From Coptis chinensis (taxonomy: Eukaryota > Streptophyta > Magnoliopsida > Ranunculales > Ranunculaceae), in assembly GCA_015680905.1 (NCBI GenBank), contig CM027383.1, forward strand, positions 40,918,501 through 40,982,500: a DNA stretch of 64,000 nt, written 5' to 3'. Positions within the stretch are counted from its first letter, which is position 1. The number at the start of each line of letters is the position of its first letter. The position numbers and the translations under genes are program-made. The notes under the pieces were generated by a model that saw only the letters and a list, made by a program, of their open reading frames with translations, had not been told where the DNA came from and did not search any database. This document shows positions 35,401 through 45,811 of this stretch, one piece after another.

Positions 35401-36236
35401 TCCATGACATTAGAGCCTTTTTAGGTCATGGAGGTTTCTATAGGCATTTTATCAAGGATTTTTCAAAACTAGATAGGCCTTTAACTAATCTGCTTTTAAA
35501 AGATGTCATATTTGATTTTAATTATGGCTACAAACAAGATTTTGAAACATTAAAAGCCGCTTTAACATCTGCACCGATTATACAGCCTCCCAATTGGTCT
35601 AAATCTTCCGAACTTATGTGTGACGCTAGCGATTATGTTGTTGGTGCTGTGTTAGGCCAGAAACTAGATGAGAAGTCCACTATTATTTATTATGCTAGTA
35701 AGACTTTAAATGATGCTCAAAGAAATTATACTACTATAAAAAAGGAATTTTTAGCTGTGGTTTATGCTTTAGATAAATTATGTCTTTATTTGGTTGGTTC
35801 AAAGACCTTAGTATACACTGACCATGCAGCTCTTAGGTACCTCTAACCAAGAAGGATGCTAAACAGAGATTGATCCGATGGATCTTTTTCCTACAAGAGT
35901 TTACCTTAGAAATTAAGGATAAATGAGGGGTCGAAAATGTAGTTGCTGATCACTTATCTAGACTAACAAATGACATTGATAGTGATTCTGAGTCCATACC
36001 TGATTTTTTTCCTGATGAGCATATTTATTCTATTTTTTCTGCACCTTGGTATGCCAACATTGTGAATTTTTTAGCTTTTGATATTATTCTTGATGTTTGG
36101 TCAAAAAACAAACGTAAGAAAATTTTTTGCCGAACTTTGGGATGAGCCCTACCTTTTTAAGTATTGTGCGGATCAAATTATTCGTCGTTGTATTCCCCAA
36201 TGGGAATATAATGAGGTTTTATCCTTCTGCCATGAC
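35401..36236 (+). pseudogene. Athila RNase H and integrase N-terminal zinc region of element C
   Basis: The RNase H frame is open to about 35,846 with acidic residues in MCDASDYVVGAVLG, KKEFLAVVYALDK and VYTDHAALRYL. A frameshift then leads to RLIRWIFFLQEFTLEIK. The integrase N-terminal part follows (QIIRRCIPQWE, SFCHDK) and is interrupted at 36,236-36,242 by solo LTR 1. The frame resumes exactly after the second AAAGA at 37,501 with ECGGYFSG. Confidence 0.85.
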
Positions 36237-36241
36237 AAAGA

Positions 36242-37500
36242 TGTAGGAACCGTTATTTCAGAATGAATATTTCTACAAACCGTGAAAACCATGCGCAGCA
36301 TAATTAATGGCTCTCACGATTTTGGATTGGAAAACATACATTTAGATCAGCTTCTTGATATCTTTGAGAATCCAAGCTTTATGAAATCTGAAATCAACCT
36401 CTTGATCTTCTGTTGTATTCCTTTAAATAGATTAGACGTTGTGTGGGCAACGATCTACCAACCCCTTGCTTTCTCACAAAGTTAGAACCAATTTGGATCT
36501 ATCTTTCCTTGCCTCTCTTTTCAATCCAGATGAATAGTGAATTTTGGCCAGGAGAGAAGGGTTTCTATTTATAGGCTACAACAAGGACCATGAGGACAAA
36601 TTAGGGTTGGGCCTCCTGATGGGCTTGGGCTTCCCATGTTAAGCCCGAACACATGGCCCAAGTCCATCAACAAATGGCTTACTCCACTAAAGGCCATTGT
36701 TGCACTACCGCCCTAATCCCAAATTACATGTCAGCGTTTATGGGCTCCATATTATATGCTCGTTGATCTCCCCATGTTTAAGATATCGAATGTCCGTTGA
36801 TTAAGTCAAGTTAATGACAACTACATTAATCAACTTCTTATGTCCTTAAGTAGTACCACTCAACCTCATTGTCATTTCAGAATAAATTCACCTGCAGGGT
36901 TTACATGACAATCATTTTGAGCTCCTCAAGGGGACATCATCAGCCCGACTTCTTGCGGGACACGGATTCCTTCTATAATCAACAGTACACCTTACATACA
37001 ATGTCATTACACAATCCATCGAGTTTGTTGATTCACAAATGAATCTCACTCATTGATGATTTAAAGCAATGTACAATGCACGTAAGTGCCCATTATTATA
37101 TCCGGATTAAGAGGACAAGCATCCATAATAACAGAGGCATTTGTTCTCTTATATAGTCAATATAAAGAGAAACAACCTCACTTGGTCCTGTTCAATACAC
37201 ACAAAGTGTACTAGTGTAATCCTATAGTCAATATAGACTAATACCAAATTATACTACAACCGTACCAATGGTTTGTCCAAATCTATCTAGGTTGTGAACG
37301 ATTACTTATACTTTATAAGGTACTGATGATATGATCTTCTGTGTGTTCACACCATATCATCTACAACATAAAGTATTAGACACATGCATATAACTAATAA
37401 CATATATAATATGTATAAAATTTGCCCATATGATTCTCATTCAAAATATAAAGAATTAGAGTTAATACAAAAGTAATGTTTTTAGTATATAACCCTATCA
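36242..37500. repeat. Solo LTR 1, nested in pol, TSD AAAGA
   Basis: The insert starts TGTAGGAACC and ends CCCTATCA, with AAAGA at 36,237-36,241 and again at 37,501-37,505. Removing the insert and one AAAGA restores the Athila frame between CHDK and ECGGYF. At 1,259 bp with no coding sequence it is best read as a solo LTR left by recombination between the LTRs of a full element. Family unclear; a Ty1/copia origin is possible. Orientation not determined. Confidence 0.85.
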
Positions 37501-37505
37501 AAAGA

Positions 37506-38137
37506 GTGTGGTGGATATTTTAGTGGTATGAAAATGGCAGCTAAAGTTCTGCAATGTCATTTTTATTAGCCTACCCTTGTTAAAGATGTCTAAGTTCATT
37601 GCAAGTCGTGTGTTCGTTGCCAACAACTTGGGCGTATCACTAAACGTAATATGATGTCTTTAAATCCAATTATGGTAGTGGAAATTTTTGATGTATGGGG
37701 CATTGATTTCATGGGTCCTTTTCCAATTTCCCACGGTTTTATTTATATTCTTGTTGTCATAGACTACGTTTCCAAATGGACAGAGGCCATGGCTTGTCGT
37801 AGCAATGACCATAAGATAGTTGTGTTTTTTGTTACGGAATACATTTTCTGTCATTTTGGCATCCCTAAAGCCATCATTAGTGATGGTGGAACGCATTTTT
37901 GCAATAAAGTTGTTGCTTCTTTTGTTAAGAAATACGGAGTTACCCATAAGGTGGCAACTCCTTATCATCCACAAACTAGTGGTAAAGTAGAAGTCTCTAA
38001 TAAGGAAATTAAAAAAATATTAGAAACGATAGTAAATCCTGATCGAAAAGATTGGTTAAAAGCGTGCCTAACAGATGCCTTATGGGCGTATCGGACAGCT
38101 TTTAAAACTCCTATAGGAATGTCTCCCTTTAGACTTG
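37506..38137 (+). pseudogene. Athila integrase, first part
   Basis: Includes the zinc-binding [11 protein letters not shown] (near 37,600). The core has its first aspartate in [13 protein letters not shown], its second in [11 protein letters not shown] and its glutamate in NKEIKKILE, so the DDE triad is present. A TGG-to-TAG type stop lies near 37,570 upstream. The frame ends in GMSPFRLV at 38,137, where solo LTR 2 is inserted; the remainder lies at 39,732-39,987. Confidence 0.9.
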
Positions 38138-39726
38138 TGATAAGAGCCCAAAACTGTAGTTTTAACCCCTTTAACAATATCGCTTTTGACCAATTATGTG
38201 ATTAATAAGTAAGAGTTAGTATTATTATCGTGTTCTTATGCATTTCAGGCACTGGAGTCGAATATGTACAGAAATACGCCCCTTTTATGAGATAATGGAG
38301 CAAGGGTTGGTTTCTTAGAAGTTCTATGATTAAAGGCCAAGATTCAAGGAGAAGAAGCCTTTTTAAAGTCCGGTCAAAGCTGAAAAGTCAAAGTTAACGC
38401 GGGCAGAAATAGCACACAAAAGTCAGTAGAACTTCCAAAAGCCGTATCTTTGGACTCAGACCTCAAAATTGGGCCTACCTTATGTCAAAACGACCAGCTT
38501 AGAAAGAGCTTTCCAATGGTCCCAGCCTTGACCCAATCAGAAGAGCAAAAGAGGACAAAAAGGCTATTGAAGTCAAATTCAAGTTGAAAAACCCTTTGTG
38601 GACTGAAGTACTGAGGTTTTGGGCTCGATTTTCAGGCCCAAAACAGGCTCCTCAGCCCATGCATGATTTTGTGGATCTGGTCTCCTCTATTTAACAAAAA
38701 AAGACTTAGCTCTTAAGCATATCGAGATCTAGATCAGAAAAGAGTTTTTAACTTAGTTTTTACTTAGTCAATTAGTTTTTTTAGTTAGTTTTGAATTAGT
38801 GAATGTTCCAAATACTTAGTTTTAATTCATTAAATTAGTTTATATAGATTAATCTAATTAGTTGTCAATTCTATTAGTCGTTAGAACAAGTTTTGAATCT
38901 TAGAATAAAATACTTAGTTTATATTTCAATCTTTAATTTCGAATTCAATCTTGCATTCATAGATTTAGTTGTTTTAAATTGATAATTAGTATTCATAATT
39001 TTAGTTCTAGATTAGTTTGAATTTCAGTTGTAATCCATTTTGAATCTTAGACTATTGTTAAATTAGATTAATAAAGTTAATTAGTTATTCAATAATGACT
39101 TGTTTTGATTATTCTTGTTGTAGAAATGATATTATGATGATTCAAGGCTAAAACCTCCATTAGAGGGGTTTGAGGAAGCCTTGATGAAACTTGATTGTTG
39201 TTAGCGTAGAAATTGGTTGTAAAAATCTATTCTATTCTAGAAAATAATTAGTTCACCATGAGAATGGGTTTGATTGCTTCACATGCTAGTTGTTAGTTGG
39301 TAGAGATTACCATGAATAATTAGGGATGAGAAACACCCAATTGTTATGCGAAAGCATTTTAATTTGGATTACGATATTTCTTCATTAGTTTATTAAGTCG
39401 AATCAAGGTGGAATCAAATTCCCCTAATTCATTATCATATAGTCAATTTAGTATTTCCATAGTTGAATTATCGTATCTTGATTAGTTGAATTACCATTGT
39501 AGTATAAATACCATCGTTACTCTCATTGACTTTGATAGACTGATTATCGTAGTTAACATTGAATTCTAAAGAACTAGGAGTGGAACGAATTCTCTACTCC
39601 ACTTATTGCAATAGCATCGAAAGTGTAGAAAACTTTGATAACATAAGCTGAAATTAGTTTTAGTTTTACTTGCGTTTGAGTCTCGTTGCTTATTCGTAGG
39701 TAAAACTATTATTTTACCTTTTATCA
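38138..39726 (+). repeat. Solo LTR 2, nested in integrase, TSD ACTTG
   Basis: Begins TGATAAGAGCCC and ends TTATCA, with ACTTG at 38,133-38,137 and at 39,727-39,731. The interrupted integrase codon frame continues precisely across the site. It is the same subfamily as the LTR of element E, so an E-type element inserted into C and then recombined away, leaving one LTR of 1,589 bp. Confidence 0.93.
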
Positions 39727-39731
39727 ACTTG

Positions 39732-39987
39732 TGTTTGGAAAACCTTGTCACTTGCTCGTTGAATTGGAGCACCGTACTATGTGGGATATAAAAAGCCCGA
39801 ACTTCAATATTGATGAAGTCCTTTTTTGGTTACTGAAGTCACCCCTTATGGGGCAATCACCTTAGTAAATCCCAAGAACAATAGTACCTTTCAAGTCAAT
39901 GGGTAACGGTTAAAACATTTTCACGAGTTAATATCCCCATATGTGGAGAATGTCCTTTTACAGGACCCTGTCTATGAGGATTGACCT
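39732..39987 (+). pseudogene. Athila integrase, C-terminal part
   Basis: Continues the integrase with FGKPCHLLVELEHRTMW and, after a frame change, GAITLVNPKNNSTFQVNG and ISPYVENVLLQDPVYED before a stop at about 39,983. These are the usual Athila integrase C-terminal landmarks. Confidence 0.85.
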
Positions 39988-40333
39988 TTGATGTTTGGTG
40001 TCCTTCCTTTCATTTCCATATATTGGTAAGTGCACCATTAAGGTAACCGGTCCCTCCCTTTGGAGTGTGTGGCTGTAAGTATCGGATCCTAAGTCCATGG
40101 TTAACGTAATTCATGTTTTCCACTCTTGCATGTTTTCTCGTTTTTGAGTCATGTTTCTCTATGGAGTGATTTACGTCTTTATTACTTTATTTTTTGTTTT
40201 ATATTAAAACTTATGCATAAAAATTAAAAAGAAAAATTAAACCTTATAAACAGTAATCTAGTAAGTCTCAGGAATCTGACTTTAAAATACCCATGTTTTT
40301 AAACAAATTTTCTAAACCTTGTTTTCAAATCTT
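39988..40333 (+). other. Post-integrase untranslated region of element C
   Basis: Noncoding. It matches the minus strand of 17,076-17,456 (element E) and the end of 25,277-25,376 (element F). At 40,333 the sequence jumps directly into the ORF-X tail, so leader-X and most of ORF-X are deleted in this element. Confidence 0.75.
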
Positions 40334-40890
40334 CTTCTGCTGACTCGGGAAGGCGTGAGCGTCGTCGACGTAGGACGGATGGCTCTAGTCCTTCCTCATC
40401 TCGTGGCTAGTTCGTTAGTTGTATTATGTTTAGGAATATTTCCCTATTTTAGTAGAGTTTTTATTCCGAGTTGTTTAGTTAAGTAGTTAATATTGGATTA
40501 TGTATTTGGTTGTTATTTGAATTTCAAGTTAATTTAATTTTTGTCCAAGCATGCTATCTATTTCTCATGAATCCCACCTTTCCTACTTGTTTGAAGAAGA
40601 AGTCTTACGACGCCTACCACCTCATGATGGTTCTTCTTCTGCTGACTCGGGAAGGCGTGAGCGTCGTCGACGCAGGACGGATGGCTCTAGCCCTTCCTCA
40701 TCTCGTGGCTAGTTCGTTAGTTGTATTATGTTTAGGAATATTTCTCTGTTTTAGTAGAGTTTTTATTCTGAGTTGTTTAGTTAAGTAGTTAATATTGGAT
40801 TATGTATTTGGTTGTTATTTGAATTTCAAGTTAATTTAATTTTTGTCCAAGCATGCTATCTATTTCTCATGAATCCCACCTTTCCGACTT
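40334..40890 (+). pseudogene. ORF-X tail of element C, tandemly duplicated
   Basis: The C-terminal coding end of ORF-X (SADSGRRERRRRRTDGSS then a stop) occurs at 40,334-40,412 and again at about 40,636-40,712. Each copy is followed by about 180 bp of the same noncoding sequence ending ATGAATCCCACCTTTCC. The second unit includes slightly more upstream coding sequence (EVLRRLPPHDGSS). The duplication is about 302 bp and the units are nearly identical. Confidence 0.8.
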
Positions 40891-41500
40891 GTTTGGGGGT
40901 GACATTATTTGTTTAGCATTGTATTTACCCTATCTATATGTTTTTGGAAGTTAATATTACAAGGTTGTAAGAATATAGTTTATATATGAGCATGCTGCTG
41001 ATGTGGTGTAGCTAGAATTAGTTACTGTTGTTTGGTGCAACCTCAAGGGTTAGAGGCATTGAGATTGCTATTTTGATAGGATGTTAAACCATGTAGAATG
41101 GCTGCTGAGGTTTCTCTCGGCTGTTTTTATTTTGGTTTTTAGCAACCCATTTCTTATTCCATCTATGTCCTTATCAATTAGGGAACCTTGAGGACCTTTG
41201 TTTAAGAAACTAGTGCTCTATAAATACATGGCACACCATATATTTCACATCACACCTCACAATTTCATACCAAAGACCTAGCTCAGAGCGCGCACACCTT
41301 TCTTTTGCACTAGCACAGAGCGCGCCCACGCCCAATTTCCAGTATCGCAGAATTTCTTTTCGTCAGAGTAGATCCCGCCCACCCTCTGACATAAGCCATT
41401 CAGAGCGCGACCGTGCCCTGACCTCAATAGACCTCCAGTTCTTTTTTTTCTGGGGTTTTCCACAGTCACTTCCAAGAGTTCATTAGTGTGTTTAATTGCG
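40891..41500 (+). promoter_or_regulatory. Leader-Y of element C with purine tract, TATA box and GC motifs
   Basis: Begins with the polypurine-tract-like GTTTGGGGGTGAC (40,891-40,903), resembling the true tract before the 3' LTR. A TATA-like CTCTATAAATAC is at 41,217-41,228. GC-motif copies are GAGCGCGCACACC (41,286-41,298), GAGCGCGCCCACGCCC (41,318-41,333) and GAGCGCGACCGTGCCC (41,403-41,418). ORF-Y starts directly after. It is homologous to leader-Y in elements E and F. Internal promoter or LTR-derived origin is inferred. Confidence 0.6.
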
Positions 41501-42330
41501 ATGAAATCTCCTCAAATCATACCGGAGCAGTTGTTTGAAGAATTGCTCGAAAGTGACACCTATGGGTACTGGTTCCGCGACTTAATTGTGCAGTCAGGAT
41601 GGCAGCCTCTAATGGTAAGTGCTGATGAAACTTATTCTCCTGCACGTACTGCTTATTTTTATGATCATTATAAGTTCTTTTATTGCCCGGATGGGGAACA
41701 AGTATTCTCTTTCACCATTAATGATGTAACAATTGACTTAAGCAAGTTTTTGTTGGCCTTTGCTATTGGACTATCTATGCCTGCTGCCCAAAACTCATGG
41801 GGCTATATGGCTAATAATATGTACATCTATAACTATGAGTATATGCATGAGACCTATGGGGCAGGAATTTTTCGTATAGAGGACCAAGGGCAATATAATG
41901 TAGCCCTTGGTAGCTTGTCCCTTAAGGCACTATTATGTTCTTTATCATGCTGAATATCTTAGGGGAATGGTGTTTTTCTTCTACGAATAATGCTACTTAT
42001 GATGTCTTCCTTGCTCTAGCTGAGGGACATATGCTCTATGACCTTCCCCAAACCTTAGTGTCTAGTTTAGCACGAGCCCATAGTATGAAGCATAAATACC
42101 TTCTTATGCCTGTCTTGGTTTGCCGCATAATGCTATTTTTCTTTCCTGAGTTATGTACCCGTTTCACAGATTGGGTTGGGGTTGACATTGTGAGACCCAC
42201 CAATTGCATTATATGCTCTTTCCGTGCGATGATTTGGCCGGGGTAGAGGCTACAACCTAATTAGGTTGCACCTTACACCCCATTCGACCAAGTAGCATTT
42301 AACAGGTTAGCTGATATTAACTCTTTTTGC
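41501..42330 (+). pseudogene. ORF-Y of element C (PF20167-like)
   Basis: Starts at ATG 41,501 with MKSPQIIPEQLFEELLES. It shares FRDLIVQSGWQPLMVS, FYCPDGEQVFSF, YGAGIFRIEDQGQYNVALGS and WVGVDIVRPTNCII with the copy at 13,405-14,361. A frameshift near 41,930 and TAG stops at tryptophan and other codons near 42,244-42,265 show it is broken. The last recognisable block is VAPYTPFDQVAFNRLAD. It looks like the putative plant transposon protein family (PF20167). Function unknown. Confidence 0.75.
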
Positions 42331-42635
42331 GGTGTAAAGAATTGATGATTCTTCTCCGTTCAGTGTTAACTCAAGTTCCTTACTTATGGTTTTTCGTTTG
42401 TTTAGTTCGAGTAGGGATTCATTCCAACCTAAAGTCTTTAGGAAACTAGTGAGTAAGTTTTTAATATATGCTAAGTCTTGATTTGTTTTAATTCCTATCA
42501 GACACTTATCATGCAAGACACAAAAATAGATCGAAGTTGATGTTTGACAAGATAAATCAAAAGAGAGAAAAGGTAGGGGCTTATGCTACTCATGCAAGGT
42601 CTCACTATATTTCTTCTAGAATTGGATACTACAAT

Positions 42636-42682
42636 TTCTAATCCGTTTTGGGTTCATTAACAAACCCCAAACGGATTAAGAA
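42636..42682. repeat. Hairpin, 17/18-base arms
   Basis: TTCTAATCCGTTTTGGG (42,636-42,652) pairs with CCCCAAACGGATTAAGAA (42,665-42,682) around a 12-base loop, with a bulge and a G-T pair. Confidence 0.85.
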
Positions 42683-42740
42683 TCGATCCCTAGCGAGATA
42701 AACTCATCTCTAAGTCCATCTTACTAGCATGAGGAGTTAA

Positions 42741-42782
42741 GATGGTATTTCAGAGCTGATATTTCATCTCTGAAATACCATC
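42741..42782. repeat. Perfect 15-bp hairpin
   Basis: GATGGTATTTCAGAG (42,741-42,755) is perfectly complementary to CTCTGAAATACCATC (42,768-42,782) with a 12-base loop. Confidence 0.95.
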
Positions 42783-43357
42783 TCAATTCCTGGACTCATA
42801 CAACATACTCTTGTCAATTAGAGGAACATGAGGTCAAATAGGACTCGCGCTCGCGGCTATCTCAGGCATGAAAAGGGTGGCGCACGCGAGTCATTCTCAA
42901 CATCCAGGCCTCAAGTTTGGTCGGACACTACCATTTTGGGGTAGGGTGCTACATGGGTCCTAAGTTCTAAGCAATTAATCCTACTTCTAAGAAACATATA
43001 CGAAGCCTCACAGGAGCATCATTAACCCTCCACCTTGGAGAGTTTTAGCTCATGATCCTTGGATTATTGCCAGATATGATGTATGTATGTTTAATTTCAA
43101 GAAAGAAGAAGAATAAGAATACAAGAGACAAACTTTTAAGCTAGAAAGGAATGACTTTTATTTAGAAACCTCATTTACCTTCCATTAACACTATTACACT
43201 AAGCTTAGTTCTAAAAAAAGTAAAATTACATTCAAAACATGGAATGAATGCTAGCTTTCTTTCTCTTTACTCATATGAGAGAATTCCTTCTCCATCCCAT
43301 GTGAAGCACCCACCCCCCATATTAACTATCTTTTTATCTAAAAACTAAAACCATTTT

Positions 43358-43426
43358 GACACCTTGCATTTTTTTCATTATTAGCACCTAATTCCATCTA
43401 ACTCTATTAATTGCATGCAAGGTGTC
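43358..43426. repeat. 12-bp inverted repeat
   Basis: GACACCTTGCAT (43,358-43,369) and ATGCAAGGTGTC (43,415-43,426) are exact complements separated by 45 bases. May be a tiny non-autonomous element or a decayed one. Confidence 0.85.
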
Positions 43427-43579
43427 CACTTTGTGCCAATTCTTTGCACATTTGTCTTGACTTGCATGATGACTCATCAAATTTTGTGGGCCCACATAGT
43501 GGGTCCACGTGCTGTGTCCGGTGGCGGGCCGGTCTTTTGGTATTTTTACAACTTCCCGCCTTTGCGTAGAGTTTGTTGC

Positions 43580-45796
43580 AATGATCGTCTGAGCAGCTCA
43601 CTTGCCAAATTCGGAGTCCTGGTTCAAGAGATATGAGCTTCGGGAGCTTGCTGTTTCTGTGCACGTAATCCCGTTTCTGACTTGATTCTGTCATATTTGA
43701 GTCTTTAGGCTTTAGTCTGAATTTGTTGGGCTTCACATGGCTTAATCGGAAAGCTTTATGTATACTCCTTATTCCGTGCTTAAATACTGGCTTTATCATC
43801 ATTTTTATGTTGCTTGCTCCAACTTGCAAAAGCACGAAAATACGATTACTTCATGATTAATTATTAAGCACAAAATTAACTGAAATGTTATGTCTCTACG
43901 GAGGCTTTATAATACAGTTTTGGGTGATTATCATTAGCAAAGGTAGATGATAAATGACGTAAAAGCCGGCAAATTATCATGGCTTGGCGGGGCCTAAAAG
44001 AACCTCTTCTTTTTATAGAAGGGAAGACAACGTAGTCTTTGGATATGAGGTAAGTTTTACTTTCTGTTTGTATCCGCTTATGTCCCAAGCAATGTAATTT
44101 TTGTTATTCCCATAACGAAGTGGAACTCATATAAAGTTGCATCTATTTTTTTTTTATCTATATTAGTATGTTCTAAATTTGTTTCGCATGTGTTCTAAAA
44201 TTTTCACACGTTTCTATGGTATTTTCTATCCTTCTTATTTCTATACTTTGAGGATAAAGCATGTTTTTGTTTGGTATGCACTTGCTTTCTAGTAATATAT
44301 ATATATATAGTATTTATACTATGCACTTAGGAATATTGGCATTGTTTCTTTTTCTGTGATGATAGTAGTTTAGAAGTTTCACATTGGCTCTTAAATTAGA
44401 ATAGTTTTCAGAAATTTAGGTTAATATGTAGGTAATAGTCATTGCATCTTTCCATAAATATATTGTATAAGCATCTATGTTTGTATTGGCAGTAAGTTTC
44501 TTAAATCTAGGCTAGAGTACTTATTTTACAACTCCTGTGAGAATATAGCCTAAAAGCCTTATATGAGTAAAATATCTGAGTAATGACACAAGGGAGAAGT
44601 AAATTCTGAATAGAGAAATCACACGTCCACTTGCTTGATCACTATATCATATCTTAAGCGAGAATATAGGGCCTTTCTGGATCGATATAGCCAGAAATTC
44701 AAATCTATATAAAATTATTTTCCGCTAGTCGGCCCCCTGAGCCTTTATTTAGCCTTTTCATAAACCACAAATCCTTTACCCTTTTATAAAAACAAAATAA
44801 AAAGAAAATCAGCCTACCCATTTTTGAATGAGTCTGAGAAGTATGATGAAATGGAATAAATAAAAGAGAAAGACCTATGGAAAACCAAGAATTTGTTAGT
44901 TGTTTCAAATAAAAAAAGAAAAGAAAGTTTCCATCCAAAGAAAAGAAAATAAATAAATAAATAAAATAAAAGTTAGAATCCCAAAAACAGAATCAAGGGA
45001 GTCGAAAGCCAAAAAAAAAAAAAAGAAAAAAAAAAAAAAAAAATGGCTAAGGATGGAAACAAAGTGTAGAAACAAAGTAAGAACAAGATTTTCTCTAGTT
45101 ACATATTTTGAAGGTCCTATTATTTTGATTTGTCTTTTTGAATATCCATTTCCTTCTTTCTTAAAACCATCACCTAATCCCCAGAACACCTAATAAAGAC
45201 CTCTAATTCAATTAGGAATAGATTAGTGTGATAGTAAGTGGCATATGTTTTGATCGACTTCGGGCTTCCTTTGTAACGTCATTGAGTTTGTGAGGAAAAG
45301 TGCCCCCAAGCAAGACTTGGAGTGAGCTTAAACTTGAGTGGAAAAATCAGAGTGTTTTTGTCTTGACATATTTGTGAGACCTACTTAAGGACGTTATTCC
45401 AAAGTTTCAGAAACAGTCCTGTTATTGTATTTCATAGCATAGTTCATTATATATATGTTTATATATCCGTAGATGATTGATTATTATGCACGTATTAGCT
45501 TAGGTTTCGAATTGATTATTCTTTATTCATTGCTAGTGAGATGTATAGATATCTGAGAATAAATTAGAAAACAGTAATTTTATTTCTTAGTCGTTGTAGT
45601 ATAAATGAAGTTTGTGAGTATCTTCTCTGTAAAACTCTCATGAGGCTATAACGCATCCACTAGGAAATTCCTAGTGGTTTAAGGCCTTATTGCATATGGT
45701 CAATGCAATTGCACTCGATGAAACGAGATTAGTTAGAACTCCATTTTTTATCACTTATTTTAATTTCTCATATTTGTTTGAGGACAAGCAAAATGC
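43580..45796 (+). other. 3' noncoding region of element C
   Basis: Long noncoding stretch before the polypurine tract. The minus-strand frame at 43,580-43,835 has no recognisable features. It contains a poly-A/poly-purine tract at about 45,010-45,042. TTTGAGGACAAGCAAAATGC at 45,777-45,796 is a phrase typical of the end of Athila-like elements. Confidence 0.7.
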
Positions 45797-45811
45797 TATT
45801 TGGGGGTGGTT
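45797..45811 (+). other. Polypurine tract of element C
   Basis: TATTTGGGGGTGGT directly precedes the 3' LTR at 45,812, in the place and with the G-rich form expected for plus-strand priming. Confidence 0.75.

Larger units (their letters stand above)
42331..43579. other. Element C interior without a recognisable gene; hairpins
   Basis: No protein is readable. Three inverted repeats are visible: 42,636-42,682, 42,741-42,782 and 43,358-43,426. A GC-rich patch CTCGCGCTCGCGG near 42,845 resembles the leader motif. Confidence 0.5.

Noticed and set aside
40891..41280. Leader-Y as an independent LTR starting TGACATTATTTG
   Set aside because: It follows a purine tract and has a TATA box, but no matching second copy, 3' end or primer-binding site was found in element C, so it is called a leader, with LTR origin left open.
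42741..42782. Hairpin as a bacterial-type terminator
   Set aside because: No T-run follows and the context is a plant retrotransposon.
43407..43835. Minus-strand open frame of 142 codons, repeated in part at 56,081-56,338
   Set aside because: Conserved only because the DNA segment is duplicated; it crosses the duplication boundary and has no recognisable domain.
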